DNA of 64,000 nucleotides from Clusia tigrina (taxonomy: Eukaryota; Arthropoda; Insecta; Diptera; Clusiidae): assembly GCA_920105625.2 (NCBI GenBank), contig OV050030.1, positions 240,777,889 to 240,841,888 on the forward strand, in the 5' to 3' direction. The notes under the pieces are model-generated. The model had not been told where the DNA came from. It saw only the letters and a program-made list of their open reading frames with translations, and searched no databases. This document shows positions 37,751 to 51,870 of this stretch, one piece after another. Position 1 is the first letter of the stretch. Every line of letters begins with the position of its first letter. The position numbers were made by a program, and so were the translations under genes.

Positions 37751-40700
37751 GTACCAATAAAGTACTCGAGCCTCTGGTCAATTTAAGCTATCGCTCAAAG
37801 CTATGCTACCCTTGAGTCCCAAATCAAACACGGATAAAACTTCAAATGGCCCTAACTTCTATACGGTACGTCCTACACCTATCAAAGTTTGCAACATACA
37901 AATGCTTGTAACTTTTTACTGAAGCGTCATAAACCCTTGACATTTTGTAACAATAAAGTGCTCGAGCCTCTTGTCAATGTAAGCTATCGCTCAAAGCTGT
38001 GCTACCCTTGAGTCCCAAATCAAACACTGATACAACTTCAAATGGCCCTAACTTCTATATGGTACGTCCTACACCTATCAAAGTTTGCAACATACAAATG
38101 CTTGTAACTTTTTACTGGAGCGTCACAAAACCTTGAAATTTTGTAACAATAAAGTACTCGAGCCTCTTATCAATTTAAGCTATCGCTCAAAGCTATGATA
38201 CCCTTGAGTCCCAAATCAAACACTGATAAAACTTCTAATGGCCCTAACATCTATACTTTACGTCCTACACCTATCAAAGTTTGCAACATACAAATGCTTG
38301 TAACTTTTTACTGGAGCGTCATAAAACCTTGCAATTTGTAACAATAAAGTACTTGAGCCTCTTGTCAATTTAAGCTAGCGCTCAAAGCTATGCTACCCTT
38401 GAGTCCCAAATCAAACACTGATAAAACTTCAAATGGCCCTAACATCTATACTTTACGTCCTACACTTATCAAAGTTTGCAACATACAAATGCTTGTAACT
38501 TTTTACTGGAGCGTCATAAAACCTTGAAATTATGTAACAATAAAGTACTCGATCCTCTGGTCAATTTAAGCTATCGCTCAAAGCTATGCTACCCTTGAGT
38601 CCCAAGTCAAACACGGATAAAACTTCAAATGGCCCTAACTTCTATACGGTACGTCCTACACCTATCAAAGTTTGCAACATACAAATGCTTGTAACTTTTT
38701 ACTGGAGCGTCATAAAACCTGGAAATTTTGTAACAATAAAGTACTCGAGCCTCTGGTAAATTTAAGCTATCGCTCAAATCTATGCTACCCTTGAGTCCCA
38801 AATCAAACACGGATAAAACTTCAAATGGCCCTAACTTCTATACGGTACTTCCTAGACCTATCAAAGTTTGCAACATACAAATGCCTGTAACTTTTTACTG
38901 GAGCGTCATAAAACCTTGACATTTTTTAACAATAAAGTACTCGAGCGTCTTGAAAATTTAAGCTATCGCTCAAATCTATGCTACCCTTGAGTCCCAAATC
39001 AAACACTGATAAAACTTCAAATGGCCCTAACTTCTATTCGGTACGTCCTACACCTATCAAAGTTTGGAACATACAAATGCTTGTAACTTTTTACTGGAGC
39101 GTCTTAAAACCTTGAAATTTTGTAACAATAAAGTACTCGAGCCTCTGGTCAATTTAAGCTATCGCTCAAAGCTATGCTAACCTTAAGTCCCAAATCAAAC
39201 ACGGATAAAACTTCAAATGGCCCTAATTTATATACGGTACGTCCTACACCTATCAAAGTTTGCAACATACAAATGCTTGTAACTTTTTACTGGAGCGTCA
39301 TAAAACCTTGAAATTTTGTAACAATAAAGTACTCGAGCCTCTGGTCAATTTAAGCTATCGCTCAAAGCTATGATACCCTTGAGTCCCAAATCAAACACTG
39401 ATAAAACTTCAAATGGCCCTAACATCTATACTTTACGTCCTATACCTATCAAAGTTTGCAACATACAAATGCTTGTAACTTTTTACTGGAGCGTCATAAA
39501 ACCTTGAAATTTTGTAACAATAAAGTACTCGAGCCTCTTGTCAATTTAAGCTATCGCTCAAAGCTATGCTACCCTTGAGTCCCAAATCAAACACGGATAA
39601 AACTTCAAATGGCCCTAACTTCTATACGGTACTTCCTACACCTATCAAAGTTTGCAACATACAAATGCTTGTAACTTTTTACTGGAGCGTCATAAACCTT
39701 TAAATTATGTAACAATAAAGTACTCGAGCCTCTTGTCAATTTAAGTTATCGCTCAAAGCTATGCTACCCTTGAGTCCCAAATCAAACACTGATAAAACTT
39801 CTAATGGCCCTAACTTCTATACGGTACGTCCTACACCTATCAAAGTTTGCAACATACAAATGCTTGTAACTTTTTACTGGAGCGTCAGAAAACCTTGAAA
39901 TTTGTAACAATAAAGCACTCGAGCCTCTTGTCAATTTAAGCTATCGCTCAAAGCTATGCTACCCTTGAGTTCCAAATCAAACACTGATAAAACTTCAAAT
40001 GGCCCTAGCTTCTATACGGTACGTCCTACACCTATCAAAGTTTGCAACATACAAATGCTTGTAACTTTTTACTGGAGCGTCATAAAACCTAGAAATTTTG
40101 TAACAATAAAGTACTTGAGCCTCTTGTCAATTTAAGTTATCGCTCAAAGTTATGCTACCCTTGAGTCCCAAATCAAACACTGATAAACCTTCTAATGGCC
40201 CTGACTTCTATACGGTACGTCCTATACGTATCAAAGTTTGCAACATACAAATGCTTGTATTTTTTTACTGAAGCTTCATAAACCCTTGAAATTTTGTAAC
40301 AATAAAGTACTCGAGCCTCTTGTCAATGTACGCTATCGCTCAAAGCTGTGCTACCTTTGAGTCCCAAATCAAACACTGATAAAACTTCAAATGGCCCTAA
40401 CTTCTATACGGTACGTCCTACACCTATCAAAGTTTGCAACATACAAATGCTTGTAACTTTTTACTGGAGCGTCATAAAACCTTGAAATTTTGTAACAATA
40501 AAGTACTCGAGCCTCTTGTCAATTTAAGCTATCGCTCAAAGCCATGCTACCCTTGAGTTCCAAATCAAACACTGATAAAACTTCAAATGGCCCTAACTTC
40601 TATACGGTACGTCCTACACCTATCAAAGTTTGCAACATACAAATGCTTGTAACTTTTTACTGGAGCGTCATAAAACCTTGAAATTTTGTAACAATAAAGT

Positions 40701-43700
40701 ACTCGAGCCTCTTGCCAATTTAAGCTATCGCTCAAAGCTATGCTACCCTTGAGTCCCAAATCAAAAACGAATAAAACTTCAAATGGCCCTAACTTCTATA
40801 CGGTACGTCCTACACCTATCAAAGTTTGCAACATACAAATGCTTGTAACTTTTTACTGAAGCGCCATAAACCTTTGAAATTTTGTAACAATAAAGTACTC
40901 AAGCCTCTTGTCAATGTAAGCTATCGCTCAAAGCTGTGCTACCTTTGAGTCCCAAATCAATTACTGATAAAACTTCATATGACCCTAACTTCTATACGGT
41001 ACGTCCTACACCTATCAAAGTTTGCAACATACAAATGCTTGTAACTTTTTACTGGAGCGTCATAAAACCTTGAAATTTTGTAACAATAAAGTACTCGAGC
41101 CTCTTGTCAATTTAAGCTATCGCTCAAAGCTATGCTACCCTTGAGTCCCAAATCAAACACAGATAAAACTTCAAATGGCCCTAACTTCTATATGGTACGT
41201 CCTACACCTATCAAAGTTTGCAACATACAAATGCTTGTAACTTTTTACTGGAGCGTCATAAAACCTTGAAATTTGTAACAATAAAGCACTCGAGCCTCTT
41301 GTCAATTTAAGCTATCGCTCAAAGCTATGCTACCCTTGAGTCCCAAATCAAACACTGATAAAACTTCTAATGGCCCTAACTTCTATACGGTACGTCCTAC
41401 ACGTATCCAAGTTTGTAACATACAAATGCTTGTATTTTTTTACTGAAGCTTCATAAGCCCTTGAAATTTTGTAACAATAAAGTACTCGAGCCTCTTGTCA
41501 ATTTAAGCTATCGCTCAAAGCTATGCTACCCTTGAGTCCCAAATCAAAAACGGATAAAACTTCAAATGGCCCTAACTTCTATACGGTACGTCCTACACCT
41601 ATCAAAGTTTGCAACATACAAATGCTTGTAACTTTTTACTGAAGCGCCATAAACCCTTGAAATTTTGTAACAATAAAGTACTCAAGCCTCTTGTCAATGT
41701 AAGCTATCGCTCAAAGCTGTGCTACCTTTGAGTCCCAAATCAATTACTGATAAAACTTCATATGGCCCTAACTTCTATACGGTACGTCCTACACCTATCA
41801 AAGTTTGCAACATACAAATGCTTGTAACTTTTTACTGGAGCGTCATAAAACCTTGAAATTTTGTAACAATAAAGAACTCGAGCCTCTTGTCAATTTAAGC
41901 TATCGCTCAAAGCTATGTTACCGTTGAGTCCCAAATCAAACACTGATAAAACTTCTAATGGCCCTAACTTCTATACGGTACGTCCTACACCTATCAAACT
42001 TTGCAACATACAAATGCTTGTAACTTTTTACTGGAGCGTCATAAAACCTTGAAATTGGTAACAATTAAGTACTCGAGCCTCTTGTCAATTTAAGCTATCG
42101 CTCAAAGCTATGCTACCCTTGAGTTCCAAATCAAACACTGATAAAACTTCAAATGGCCCTAACTTCTATACGGTACGTCCTACACCTATCAAAGTTTGCA
42201 ACATACAAATGCTTGTAACTTTTTACTGGAGCGTCATAAAACCTTGAAATTTTGTAACAATAAAGTACTCGAGCCTCTGGTCAATTTAAGTTATTGCTCA
42301 AAGCTATGCTACCCTTCAGTCCCAAATCAAACACGGAAGAAACTTCAAATGGCCCTAACTTCTATACGGTACGTCCTACACCTATCAAAGTTTGCAACAT
42401 ACAAATGCTTGTAACTTTTTACTGAAGCTTCATAAACCCTTGAAATTTTGTAACAATAAAGTTCTCGAGCCTCTTGTCAATGTAAGCTATCGCTCAAAGC
42501 TGTGCTACCCTTGAGTCCCAAATCAAACACTGATAAAACTTCAAATGGCCCTAACTTCTATACGGTACGTCCTACACCTATCAAAGTTTGCAACATACAA
42601 ATGCTTGTAACTTTTTACTGGAGCGTCATAAAACCTTGAAATTTTGTAACAATAAAGTACTCGAGCCTCTTGTCAATTTAAGCTATCGCTCAAAGCTATG
42701 CTACCCTTGAGTCCCAAATCAAACACTGATAAAACTACAAATGGCCCGAACTTCTATTCGGTACGTCCTACACCTATCAAAGTTTGGAACATAGAAATGC
42801 TTGTAACTTTTTACTGGAGCGTCTTAAAACCTTGAAATTTTGTAACAATAAAGTACTCGAGCCTCTTGCCAATTTAAGTTATCGCTCAAAGCTATGCCTT
42901 GAGTCACAAACCAAACACTGATAAAACTTCTAATGGCCCTAACTTCTATACGGTACGTCCTACACCTATCAAAGTTTGCAACATACAAATGCTTGTAACT
43001 TTTTACTGGAGCGTCATAAAACCTTGAAATTGGTAACAATAAAGTACTCGAGCCTCTTGTCAATTTAAGCTATCGCTCAAATCTATGCTACCCTTGAGTT
43101 CCAAATCAAACACTGATAAAACTTCAAATGACCCTAACTTCTATACGGTACGTCCTACACCTATCAAAGTTTGCAACATACAAATGCTTGTAACTTTTTA
43201 CTGGAGAGTCATAAAACCTTGAAATTTTGTAACAATAAAGTACTCGAGCCTCTTGTCAATTAAAGTTATCGCTCAAAGCTATGCTACCCTTGAGTCCCAA
43301 ATCAAACACTGATAAAACTTCTAATGGCCCTAACTTCTATACGGTACGTCCTACACCTATCAAAGTTTGCAACATAAAAATGCTTGTAACTTTTTACTGG
43401 AGCGTCATAAAACCTTGAAATTTTGTAACAATAAAGTACTCGAGCCTCTGATCAATTTAAGTTATCGCTCAAAGCTATGCTACCCTTCAGTCGCAAATCA
43501 AACACGGAAAAACTTCAAATGGCCCTAACTTCTATACGGTACGCCGTACACTATCAAAGTTTGCAACATACAAATGCTTGTAACTTTTTACTGAAGCTTC
43601 ATAAACCCTTGAAATTTTGTAACAATAAAGTTCTCGAGCCTCTTGTCAATGTAAGCTATCGCTCAAAGCTGTGCTACCCTTGAGTCCCAAATCAAACACT

Positions 43701-43975
43701 GATAAAACTTCAAATGGCCCTAATTTCTATACTGTACGTCCTACACCTATCAAAGTTTGCAACATACAAATGCTTGTAACTTTTTACTGGAGCGTCATAA
43801 AACCTTGAAATTTTGTAACAATAAAGTACTCGAGCCTCTGGTCAATTTAAGCTATCGCTCAAAGCTATGCTACCCTTCAGTCCCAAATCAAACACGGATA
43901 AAACTTCAAATGGCCCTAACTTCTATACGGTACGTCCTACACCTATCAAAGTTTGCAACATACAAATGCTTGTAA
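37745..43975 (+). repeat. Large block D2, copy 2
   Basis: This copies 26,791-34,000 with three changes of spacing: 10,954 bp at first, 10,563 after the missing 2-monomer duplicate, and 9,975 after the missing 3-monomer duplicate. Two small deletions near 43,505 (cacggaaaaacttc) and 43,548 (cgccgtacactatc) then make it 9,973. Markers include aaagtgctcgag, cccaagtcaaac, ggtacttcctagacc, gtacgctatcgc, gttattgctc and ttggaacatagaaatgc (42,781). Private changes include gccatgctaccc near 40,540. The block is satellite throughout. Confidence 0.85.
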
Positions 43976-44010
43976 CTTTTTACTGGAGCGTCATAAAACC
44001 TGGAAATTTT
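43970..44010 (+). repeat. Single-monomer loss junction
   Basis: Up to about 43,975 the sequence follows 33,784-34,002 at 9,973 bp. From gcgtcataaaacctgg (43,987) it follows 34,210 onward at 9,777 bp. The difference is exactly 196, so one monomer was removed in perfect register. The missing monomer is the gaagcgccataaaccc / catatgaccc / acggcacgtcc type, which is still present in the sister copy at 46,320-46,480. Confidence 0.8.
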
Positions 44011-44535
44011 GTAACAATAAAGTACTCGAGCCTCTTGTCAATTTAAGTTATCGCTCAAAGCTATGCTACCCTTGATTTCCAAATCAAACACTGATAAAAC
44101 TGCAAATGGCCCTAACTTCTATACGGTACGTCCTACACCTATCAAAGTTTGCAACATACAATTGCTTGTAGCTTTTTACTGGAGCGTCATAAAACCTTGA
44201 AATTATGTAACAATAAAGTACTCGAGCCTCTTGTCAATTTAAGTTATCGCTCAAAGCTATGCCTTGAGTCCCAAATCAAACACTGATAAAACTTCTAATG
44301 GCCCTAACTTCTATACGGTACGTCCTACACCTATCAAACTTTGCAACATACAAATGCTTGTAACTTTTTACTGGAGCGTCATAAAACCTTGAAATTGGTA
44401 ACAATTAAGTACTCGAGCCTCTTGTCAATTTAAGCTATCGCTCAAAGCTATGCTACCCTTGAGTTCCAAATCAAACACTGATAAAACTTCAAATGGCCCT
44501 AACTTCTATACGGTACGTCCTACACCTATCAAAGT

Positions 44536-47500
44536 TTGCAACATACAAATGCTTGTAACTTTTTACTGGAGCGTCATAAAACCTTGAAATTTTGTAACAA
44601 TAAAGTACTCGAGCCTCTGATCAATTTAAGTTATCGCTCAAAGCTATGCTACCCTTCAGTCCCAAATCAAACACGGAAGAAACTTCAAATGGCCCTAACT
44701 TCTATACGGTACGTCCTACACCTATCAAAGTTTGCAACATACAAATGCTTGTAACTTTTTACTGAAGCTTCATAAACCCTTGAAATTTTGTAACAATAAA
44801 GTTCTCGAGCCTCTTGTCAATGTAAGCTATCGCTCAAAGCTGTGCTACCCTTGAGTCCCAAATCAAACACTGATAAAACTTCAAATGGCCCTAACTTCTA
44901 TACGGTACGTCCTACACCTATCAAAGTTTGCAACATACAAATGCTTGTAACTTTTTACTGGAGCGTCATAAAACCTTGAAATTTTGTAACAATAAAGTAC
45001 TCGAGCCTCTTGTCAATTTAAGCTATCGCTCAAAGCTATGCTACCCTTGAGTCCCAAATCAAACACTGATAAAACTACAAATGGCCCGAACTTCTATTCG
45101 GTACGTCCTACACCTATCAAAGTTTGCAACATAGAAATGCTTGTAACTTTTTACTGGAGCGTCTTAAAACCTTGAAATTTTGTAACAATAAAGTACTCGA
45201 GCCTCTTGCCAATTTAAGTTATCGCTCAAAGCTATGCCTTGAGTCACAAATCAAACACTGATAAAACTTCTAATGGCCCTAACTTCTATACGGTACGTCC
45301 TACACCTATCAAAGTTTGCAACATACAAATGCTTGTAACTTTTTACTGGAGCGTCATAAAACCTTGAAATTGGTAACAATAAAGTACTCGAGCCTCTTGT
45401 CAATTTAAGCTATCGCTCAAATCTATGCTACCCTTGAGTTCCAAATCAAACACTGATAAAACTTCAAATGACCCTAACTTCTATACGGTACGTCCTACAC
45501 CTATCAAAGTTTGCAACATACAAATGCTTGTAACTTTTTACTGGAGAGTCATAAAACCTTGAAATTTTGTAACAATAAAGTACTCGAGCCTCTTGTCAAT
45601 TAAAGTTATCGCTCAAAGCTATGCTACCCTTGAGTCCCAAATCAAACACTGATAAAACTTCTAATGGCCCTAACTTCTATACGGTACGTCCTACACCTAT
45701 CAAAGTTTGCAACATACAAATGCTTGTAACTTTTTACTGGAGCGTCATAAAACCTTGAAATTTTGTAACAATAAAGTAATCGAGCCTCTGATCAATTTAA
45801 GTTATCGCTCAAAGCTATGCTACCCTTCAGTCCCAAATCAAACACGGAAAAAACTTCAAATGGCCCTAACTTCTATACGGTACGTCGTACACCTATCAAA
45901 GTTTGCAACATACAAATGCTTGTAACTTTTAACTGAAGCTTCATAAACCCTTGAAATTTTGTAACAATAAAGTTCTCGAGCCTCCTGTCAATGTAAGCTA
46001 TCGCTCAAAGCTGTGCTACCCTTGAGTCCCAAATCAAACACTGATAAAACTTCAAATGGCCCTAATTTCTATACGGTACGTCCTACACCTATCAAAGTTT
46101 GCAACATACAAATGCTTGTAACTTTTTACTGGAGCGTCATAAAACCTTGAAATTGTGTAACAATAAAGTACTCGAGCCTCTGGTCAATTTAAGCTATCGC
46201 TCAAAGCTATGCTACCCTTCAGTCCCAAATCAAACACGGATAAAACTTCAAATGGCCCTAACTTCTATACGGTACGTCCTACACCTATCAAAGTTTGCAA
46301 CATACAAATGCTTGTAACTTTTTACTGAAGCGCCATAAACCCTTGAAATTTTGTAACAATAAAGTACTCAAGCCTCTTGTCAATGTAAGCTATCGCTCAA
46401 AGCTGTGCTACCTTTGAGTCCCAAATCAATTACTGATAAAACTTCATATGACCCTAACTTCTATACGGCACGTCCTACACCTATCAAAGTTTGCAACATA
46501 CAAATGCTTGTAACTTTTTACTGGAGCGTCATAAAACCTGGAAATTTTGTAACAATAAAGTACTCGAGCCTCTTGTCAATTTAAGTTATCGCTCAAAGCT
46601 ATGCTACCCTTGATTTCCAAATCAAACACTGATAAAACTGCAAATGGCCCTAACTTCTATACGGTACGTCCTACACCTATCAAAGTTTGCAACATACAAA
46701 TGCTTGTAACTTTTTACTGGAGCGTCATAAAACCTTGAAATTATGTAACAATAAAGTACTCGAGCCTCTTGTCAATTTAAGTTATCGCTCAAAGCTATGC
46801 CTTGAGTCCCAAATCAAACACTGATAAAACTTCTAATGGCCCTAACTTCTATACGGAACGTCCTACACCTATCAAACTTTGCAACATACAAATGCTTGTA
46901 ACTTTTTACTGGAGCGTCATAAAACCTTGAAATTGGTAACAATTAAGTACTCGAGCCTCTTGTCAATTTAAGCTATCGCTCAAAGCTATGCTACCCTTGA
47001 GTTCCAAATCAAACACTGATAAAACTTCAAATGGCCCTAACTTCTATACGGTACGTCCTACACCTATCCAAGTTTGCAACATACAAATGCTTGTAACTTT
47101 TTACTGGATCGTCATAAAACCTTGAAATTTTGTAACAATAAAGTACTCGAGCCTCTGATCAATTTAAGTTATCGCTCAAAGCTATGCTACCCTTCAGTCC
47201 CAAATCAAACACGGAAGAAACTTCAAATGGCCCTAACTTCTATACGGTACGTCCTACACCTATCAAAGTTTGCAACATACAAATGCTTGTAACTTTTTAC
47301 TGAAGCTTCATAAACCCTTGAAATTTTGTAACAATAAAGTTCTCGAGCCTCTTGTCAATGTAAGCTATCGCTCAAAGCTGTGCTACCCTTGAGTCCCAAA
47401 TAAAAACACTGATAAAACTTCAAATGGCCCTAACTTCTATACGGTACGTCCTACACCTATCAAAGTTTGCAACATACAAATGCTTGTAACTTTTTACTGG

Positions 47501-47955
47501 AGCGTCATAAAACCTTGAAATTTTGTAACAATAAAGTACTCGAGCCTCTTGTCAATTTAAGCTATCGCTCAAAGCTATGCTACCCTTGAGTCCCAAATCA
47601 AACACTGATAAAACTACAAATGGCCCGAACTTCTATTCGGTACGTCCTACACCTATCAAAGTTTGGAACATAGAAATGCTTGTAACTTTTTACTGGAGCG
47701 TCTTAAAACCTTGAAATTTTGTAACAATAAAGTACTCGAGCCTCTTGCCAATTTAAGTTATCGCTCAAAGCTATGCCTTGAGTCACAAATCAAACACTGA
47801 TAAAACTTCTAATGGCCCTAACTTCTATACGGTACGTCCTACACCTATCAAAGTTTGCAACATACAAATGCTTGTAACTTTTTACTGGAGCGTCATAAAA
47901 CCTTGAAATTGGTAACAATAAAGTACTCGAGCCTCTTGTCAATTTAAGCTATCGC
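44536..47955 (+). repeat. Near-identical copy of 32,221-35,640 (step 12,315 bp)
   Basis: Over about 3.4 kb the two segments keep a constant 12,315-bp distance, including the rare caaataaaaacactg insertion (35,085 and 47,400), acggcacgtcc (34,151 and 46,466), gtaatcgagcc, gtacgtcgtacacc and ggatcgtcat. Differences seen are few: ttggaacatag versus ttgcaacatag (32,809 and 45,124), gcctcttgtc versus gcctcctgtc near 45,980, and atcaaagtttg versus atccaagtttg near 47,068. Right of 47,955 the sequence carries on into 33.1-33.7-kb type, whereas the left copy switches to D2 at 35,640. Confidence 0.9.
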
Positions 47956-48540
47956 TCAAATCTATGCTACCCTTGAGTTCCAAATCAAACACTGATAAAA
48001 CTTCAAGTGACCCTAACTTCTATACGGTACGTCCTACACCTATCAATGTTTGCAACATACAAATGCTTGTAACTTTTTACTGGAGAGTCATAAAATCTTG
48101 AAATTTTGTAGCAATAAAGTACTTGAACCTCTTGTCAATTAAAGTTATCGCTCAAAGCTATGCTACCCTTGAGTCCCAAATCAAACACTGATAAAACTTC
48201 TAATGGCCCTAACTTCTATACGGTACGTCCTACACCTATCAAAGTTTGCAACATACAAATGCTTGTAACTTTTTACTGGAGCGTCATAAAACCTTGAAAT
48301 TTTGTAACAATAAAGTACTCGAGCCTCTGAACAATTTAAGTTATCGCTCAAAGCTATGCTACCCTTCAGTCCCAAATCAAACACGGAAAAAACTTCAAAT
48401 GGCCCTAACTTCTATACGGTACGTCGTACACCTATCAAAGTTTGCAACATACAAATGCTTGTAACTTTTTACTGAAGCTTCATAAACCCTTGAAATTTTG
48501 TAACAATAAAGTTCTCGAGCCTCTTGTCAATGTAAGCTAT
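47955..48540 (+). repeat. Copy of 33,100-33,690 continuing the 13-monomer periodicity
   Basis: This matches 33,100-33,690 at 14,854 bp, which is 12,315 + 2,539. Here the 13-monomer cycle runs on without the D2 insertion seen at 35,640. Private changes are cttcaagtgaccc, atcaatgtttg, cataaaatcttg, gtagcaataaag, gtacttgaacc and gcctctgaacaattt. At about 48,540 the paired gctgtgctaccc is replaced by gctatgctaccc, and a new mosaic begins. Confidence 0.8.
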
Positions 48541-51500
48541 CGCTCAAAGCTATGCTACCCTTGAGTCCCAAATCAAACACGGATAAAACTTCAAATGGCC
48601 CTAACTTCTATATGGTACGTCCTACACCTATCAAAGTTTCCAACATACAAATGCTTGTAACTTTTTACTGGAGCGTCATAAAACCTTGAAATTTGTAACA
48701 ATAAAGCACTCGAGCCTCTTGTCAATTTAAGCTATCGCTCAAAGCTATGCTACCCTTGAGTTCCAAATCAAACACTGATAAAACTTCAAATGGCCCTAGC
48801 TTCTATACGGTACGTCCTACACCTATCAAAGTTTGCAACATACAAATGCTTGTAACTTTTTACTGGAGCGTCATAAAACCTAGAAATTTTGTAACAATAA
48901 AGTACTTGAGCCTCTTGTCAATTTAAGTTATCGCTCAAAGTTATGCTACCCTTGAGTCCCAAATCAAACACTGATAAAACTTCTAATGGCCCTAACTTCT
49001 ATACGATACGTCCTACACGTATCCAAGTTTGCAACATACAAATGCTTGTATTTTTTTACTGAAGCTTCATAAACCCTTGAAATTTTGTAACAATAAAGTA
49101 CTCGAGCCTCTTGTCAATGTAAGCTATCGCTCAAAGCTGTGCTTCCCTTGAGTCCCAAATCAAACACTGATAAAACTTCAAATGGCCCTAACTTCTATAC
49201 GGTACGTCCTACACCTATCAAAGTTTGCAACATACAAATGCTTGTAACTTTTTACTGGAGCGTCATAAAACCTTGAAATTTTGTAACAATAAAGTACTCG
49301 AGCCTCTTGTCAATTTAAGCTATCGCTCAAAGCTATGCTACCCTTGAGTCCCAAATCAAAAACGGATAAAACTTCAAATGGCCCTAACTTCTATATGGTA
49401 CGTCCTACACCTATCAAAGTTTGCAACATACAAATGCTTGTAACTTTTTACTGAAGCGCCATAAACCCTTGAAATTTTGTAACAATAAAATACTCAAGCC
49501 TCTTGTCAATGTAAGCTATCGCTCAAAGCTATGCTACCGTTGAGTCCCAAATCAAACACTGATAAAACTTCAAATGGCCCTAACTTCTATATGGTACGTC
49601 CTACACCTATCAAAGTTTGCAACATACAAATGCTTGTAACTTTTTACTGAAGCGCCATAAACCCTTGAAATTTTGTAACAATAAAGTACTCGAGCCACTT
49701 GTCAATTTAAGCTATCGCTCAAAGCTATGCTACCGTTGAGTCCCAAATCAAACACTGATAAAACTTCAAATGGCCCTAACTTCTATATGGTACGTCCTAC
49801 ACCTATCAAAGTTTGCAACATACAAATGCTTGTAACTTTTTACTGGAGCGTCATAAAACCTTGAAATTTTGTAACAATAAAGTACTCGAGCCTCTGGTCA
49901 ATTTAAGCTATCGCTCAAAGCTATGCTACCCTTCAGTCCCAAATCAAACACGGATAAAACTTCAAATGGCCCTAACTTCTATACGGTACGTCCTACACCT
50001 ATCAAAGTTTGCAACATACAAATGCTTGTAACTTTTTACTGAAGCGCCATAAACCCTTGAAATTTTGTAACAATAAAGTACTCAAGCCTCTTGTCAATGT
50101 AAGCTATCGCTCAAAGCTGTGCTACCTTTGAGTCCCAAATCAATTACTGATAAAACTTCATATGACCCTAACTTCTATACGGTACGTCCTACACCTATCA
50201 AAGTTTGCAACATACAAATGCTTGTAACTTTTTACTGGAGCGTCATAAAACCTTGAAATTTTGTAACAATAAAGTACTCGATCCTCTTGTCAATTTAAGC
50301 TATCGCTCAAAGCTTTGCTACCCTTCAGTCCCAAATCAAACACAGATAAAACTTCAAATGGCCCTAACTTCTATGTGGTACGTCCTACACCTATCAAAGT
50401 TTGCAACATACAAATGCTTGTAACTTTTTACTGGAGCGTCATAAAACCTTGAAATTTGTAACAATAAAGCACTCGAGCCTCTTGTCAATTTAAGCTATCG
50501 CTCAAAGCTATGCTACCCTTGAGTTCCAAATCAAACACTGATAAAACTTCAAATGGCCCTAGCTTCTATACGGTACGTCCTACACCTATCAAAGTTTGCA
50601 ATATACAAATGCTTGTAACTTTTTACTGGAGCGTCATAAAACCTTGAAATTTTGTAACAATAAAGTACTCGAGCCTCTTGTCAATTTAAGCTATCGCTCA
50701 AAGCTATGCTACCCTTGAGTCCCAAATCAAAAACGGATAAAACTTCAAATGGCCCTTACTTCTATATGGTACGTCCTACACCTATCAAAGTTTGCAACAT
50801 ACAAATGCTTGTAACTTTTTACTGGAGCGTCATAAAACCTTGAAATTTGGTAACAATAAAGTACTCGAGCCTCTGGTCAATTTAAGCTATCGCTCAAAGC
50901 TATGCTACCCTTCAGTCCCAAATCAAATACGGATAAAACATCAAATGGCACTAACTTCTATACAGTACGTCCTACACCTATCAAAGTTTGCAACATACAA
51001 ATGCTTGTAACTTTTTACTGAAGCTTCATAAACCCTTGAAATTTTGTAACAATAAAGTTCTCGAGCCTCTTGTCAATGTAAGCTATCGCTCAAAGCTGTG
51101 CTACCCTTGAGTCCCAAATCAAACACTGATAAAACTTCAAATGGCCCTAACTTCTATACGGTACGTCCTACACCTATCAAAGTTTGCAACACACAAATGC
51201 TTGTAACTTTTTACTGGAGCGTCATAAAACCTTGAAATTTTGTAACAATAAAGTACTCGAGCCTCTTGTCAATTTAAGTTATCGCTCAAAGCTATGCTAC
51301 CCTTGATTTCCAAATCAAACACTGATAAAACTGCAAATGGCCCTAACTTCTATACGGTACGTCCTACACCGATCAAAGTTTGCAACATACAAATGCTTGT
51401 AACTTTTTACTGGAGCGTCATAAAACCTTGAAATTATGTAACAATAAAGTACTCGAGCCTCTTGTCAATTTAAGTTATCGCTCAAAGCTATGCCTTGAGT

Positions 51501-51870
51501 CCCAAATCAAACACTGATAAAACTTCTAATGGCCCTAACTTCTATACGGTACGTCCTACACCTATCAAACTTTGCAACATACAAATGCTTGTAACTTTTT
51601 ACTGGAGCGTCATAAAACCTTGAAATTGGTAACAATTAAGTACTCGAGCCTCTTGTCAATTTAAGCTATCGCTCAAAGCTATGCTACCCTTGAGTTCCAA
51701 ATCAAACACTGATAAAACTTCAAATGGCCCTAACTTCTATACGGTACGTCCTACACCTATCAAAGTTTGCAACATACAAATGCTTGTAACTTTTTACTGG
51801 AGCGTCATAAAACCTTGAAATTTTGTAACAATAAAGTACTCGAGCCTCTTGTCAATTAAAGTTATCGCTC
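48540..51870 (+). repeat. Mosaic of variants from 18-31 kb and 34-44 kb
   Basis: About 48,750-49,140 matches 22,741-23,131 at 26,009 bp (gccctagcttc at 48,793 and 22,784; cgatacgtcctacacgtatcc at 49,004 and 22,995), and therefore also 17.84-18.23 kb. 49,320-50,200 holds aaaaacggataaaac, gaagcgccataaaccc, gctaccgttgag and catatgaccc monomers as in 29.8-31.4 kb. 51,290-51,700 resembles 34.27-34.69 and 44.07-44.45 kb: gatttccaaatc, aactgcaaatgg, the short gctatgccttgag, atcaaactttgc and aattggtaacaattaag. No long single-source match spans the segment. Confidence 0.65.
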
